Program-made: the position numbers and the translations under genes
The notes under the pieces: model-generated
Told to the model about the DNA's origin: nothing
Seen by the model: the letters and a program-made list of their open reading frames with translations, nothing else
The model's database searches: none
Shown: piece by piece, positions 63,586-64,000 of the stretch
Position numbering within the stretch: the stretch's first letter is position 1
How the letters are laid out: each line of letters begins with the position of its first letter
NCBI RefSeq assembly: GCF_014699075.1
Contig: NZ_JACXAB010000023.1
Location: 1 to 64,000 of the forward strand
From: Microvirga sp.
GTDB lineage: Bacteria; Pseudomonadota; Alphaproteobacteria; Rhizobiales; Beijerinckiaceae
Direction of reading: 5' to 3'
Length of the DNA stretch: 64,000 bases

Positions 63586-64000
63586 TCATCGGTTGCCGCT
63601 CACGGCATCGACGGCATGCCGGGCGAAACCCGCCGCCAGAGGTCCGACGGCCGCAGCACTCGCATCGGCGGCATTGCCGGCCTTTGCCCGCGCTGCGATG
63701 CCCTCGAAGATGACGGCGAAACGAAAGAGCGCGAAGGCCATGTGGAAGCGAGTCATGCGAAGCCCGTGATGGGCCGCCTCGTAGTAGGCTTGCGTGAACT
63801 CCGCCTCGCTGGGGATCCCGAGAGTGGCCAAGTCCAGCCCCATCAATCCGCCATACTCGTGCGGCCCGGAGTGCCACCCCATGCAGGCATGAGCCAGATC
63901 CGCCAGCGGGTGTCCAAGGGTAGACAGTTCCCAATCAAGGATAGCGACGACGCGGGGCTCGTGCTCGTGGAACATGATGTTTCCGACCCGGAAGTCGCCA
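63586..64000 (-). CDS. Phosphotransferase family protein (APH fold), C-terminal part
   Basis: 138 codons visible; the gene continues past the window edge. The sequence [20 protein letters not shown], then [22 protein letters not shown] contains the catalytic Asp with the Asn of the HGDxxxxN loop and the Mg-binding Asp of DWE. This subgroup of aminoglycoside-phosphotransferase-like kinases usually pairs with acyl-CoA dehydrogenases (ACAD10/11-like), so an acyl-CoA degradation operon may start outside. Confidence 0.85.
   Translation of the reverse strand, partial: GDFRVGNIMFHEHEPRVVAILDWELSTLGHPLADLAHACMGWHSGPHEYGGLMGLDLATLGIPSEAEFTQAYYEAAHHGLRMTRFHMAFALFRFAVIFEGIAARAKAGNAADASAAAVGPLAAGFARHAVDAVSGNR

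Overview
The window reads as high-GC alphaproteobacterial DNA, most likely Hyphomicrobiales and possibly Microvirga/Methylobacterium-like. That is an inference from protein style, a phasin_2-type phasin, a NepR-like anti-sigma protein, a GGAAC-N16-CGTT (EcfG-type) promoter and many dctP/dpp-type transport genes. No rRNA, tRNA, replication or CRISPR locus was found. The mix of insertion sequences, gene remnants and catabolic operons suggests accessory DNA, either a megaplasmid or a chromosomal island.

Region 1 (1-14.7 kb) starts with the end of an IS256-type element. It then holds stress and envelope genes: a signal-peptide coiled-coil protein, a phasin, two universal stress proteins, a CYTH-like protein, an unusual serine recombinase, an orphan TRAP binding protein, a DUF1194 VWA protein, a cytochrome c', a secreted HSL-type esterase, and a run of very small proteins (NepR-like, Pmp3-like, CsbD-like and unknowns). 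A candidate small RNA with a clear terminator lies at 12.47-12.58 kb.

Region 2 (14.7-23.45 kb) is a gene graveyard and IS cluster. It holds fragments of a pirin, an SDR, an LLM monooxygenase and its flavin reductase, then three IS6-family copies in one orientation (two intact, one truncated), an IS630-family element that splits a small secreted protein, a Crp/Fnr regulator, an ISNCY remnant and a Doc-type toxin with a small upstream partner.

Region 3 (23.45-63 kb) is a dense catabolic island of back-to-back operons. It has two dipeptide/oligopeptide-type ABC importers, one polar amino-acid-type ABC importer and one TRAP transporter. Four amide- or ester-type hydrolases (creatininase family, polysaccharide deacetylase/PuuE-like, penicillin acylase family, YtcJ-like amidohydrolase) sit with two aminotransferases, two SDRs, a D-2-hydroxyacid dehydrogenase, a TPP-dependent decarboxylase/ligase, an aldehyde dehydrogenase, an old-yellow-enzyme reductase, a SnoaL-like protein and two paralogous unknown proteins. 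An IclR regulator and an XRE-cupin regulator are embedded. A 17-bp inverted repeat occurs almost unchanged in the IclR/ABC divergent promoter region and 9.2 kb away in front of the deacetylase-acylase genes, which suggests one regulon. The likely logic is uptake of an amide- or peptide-like compound, hydrolysis, transamination, oxidation/decarboxylation and aldehyde oxidation. The substrate cannot be named from sequence. The window ends inside a phosphotransferase (APH-fold) gene.
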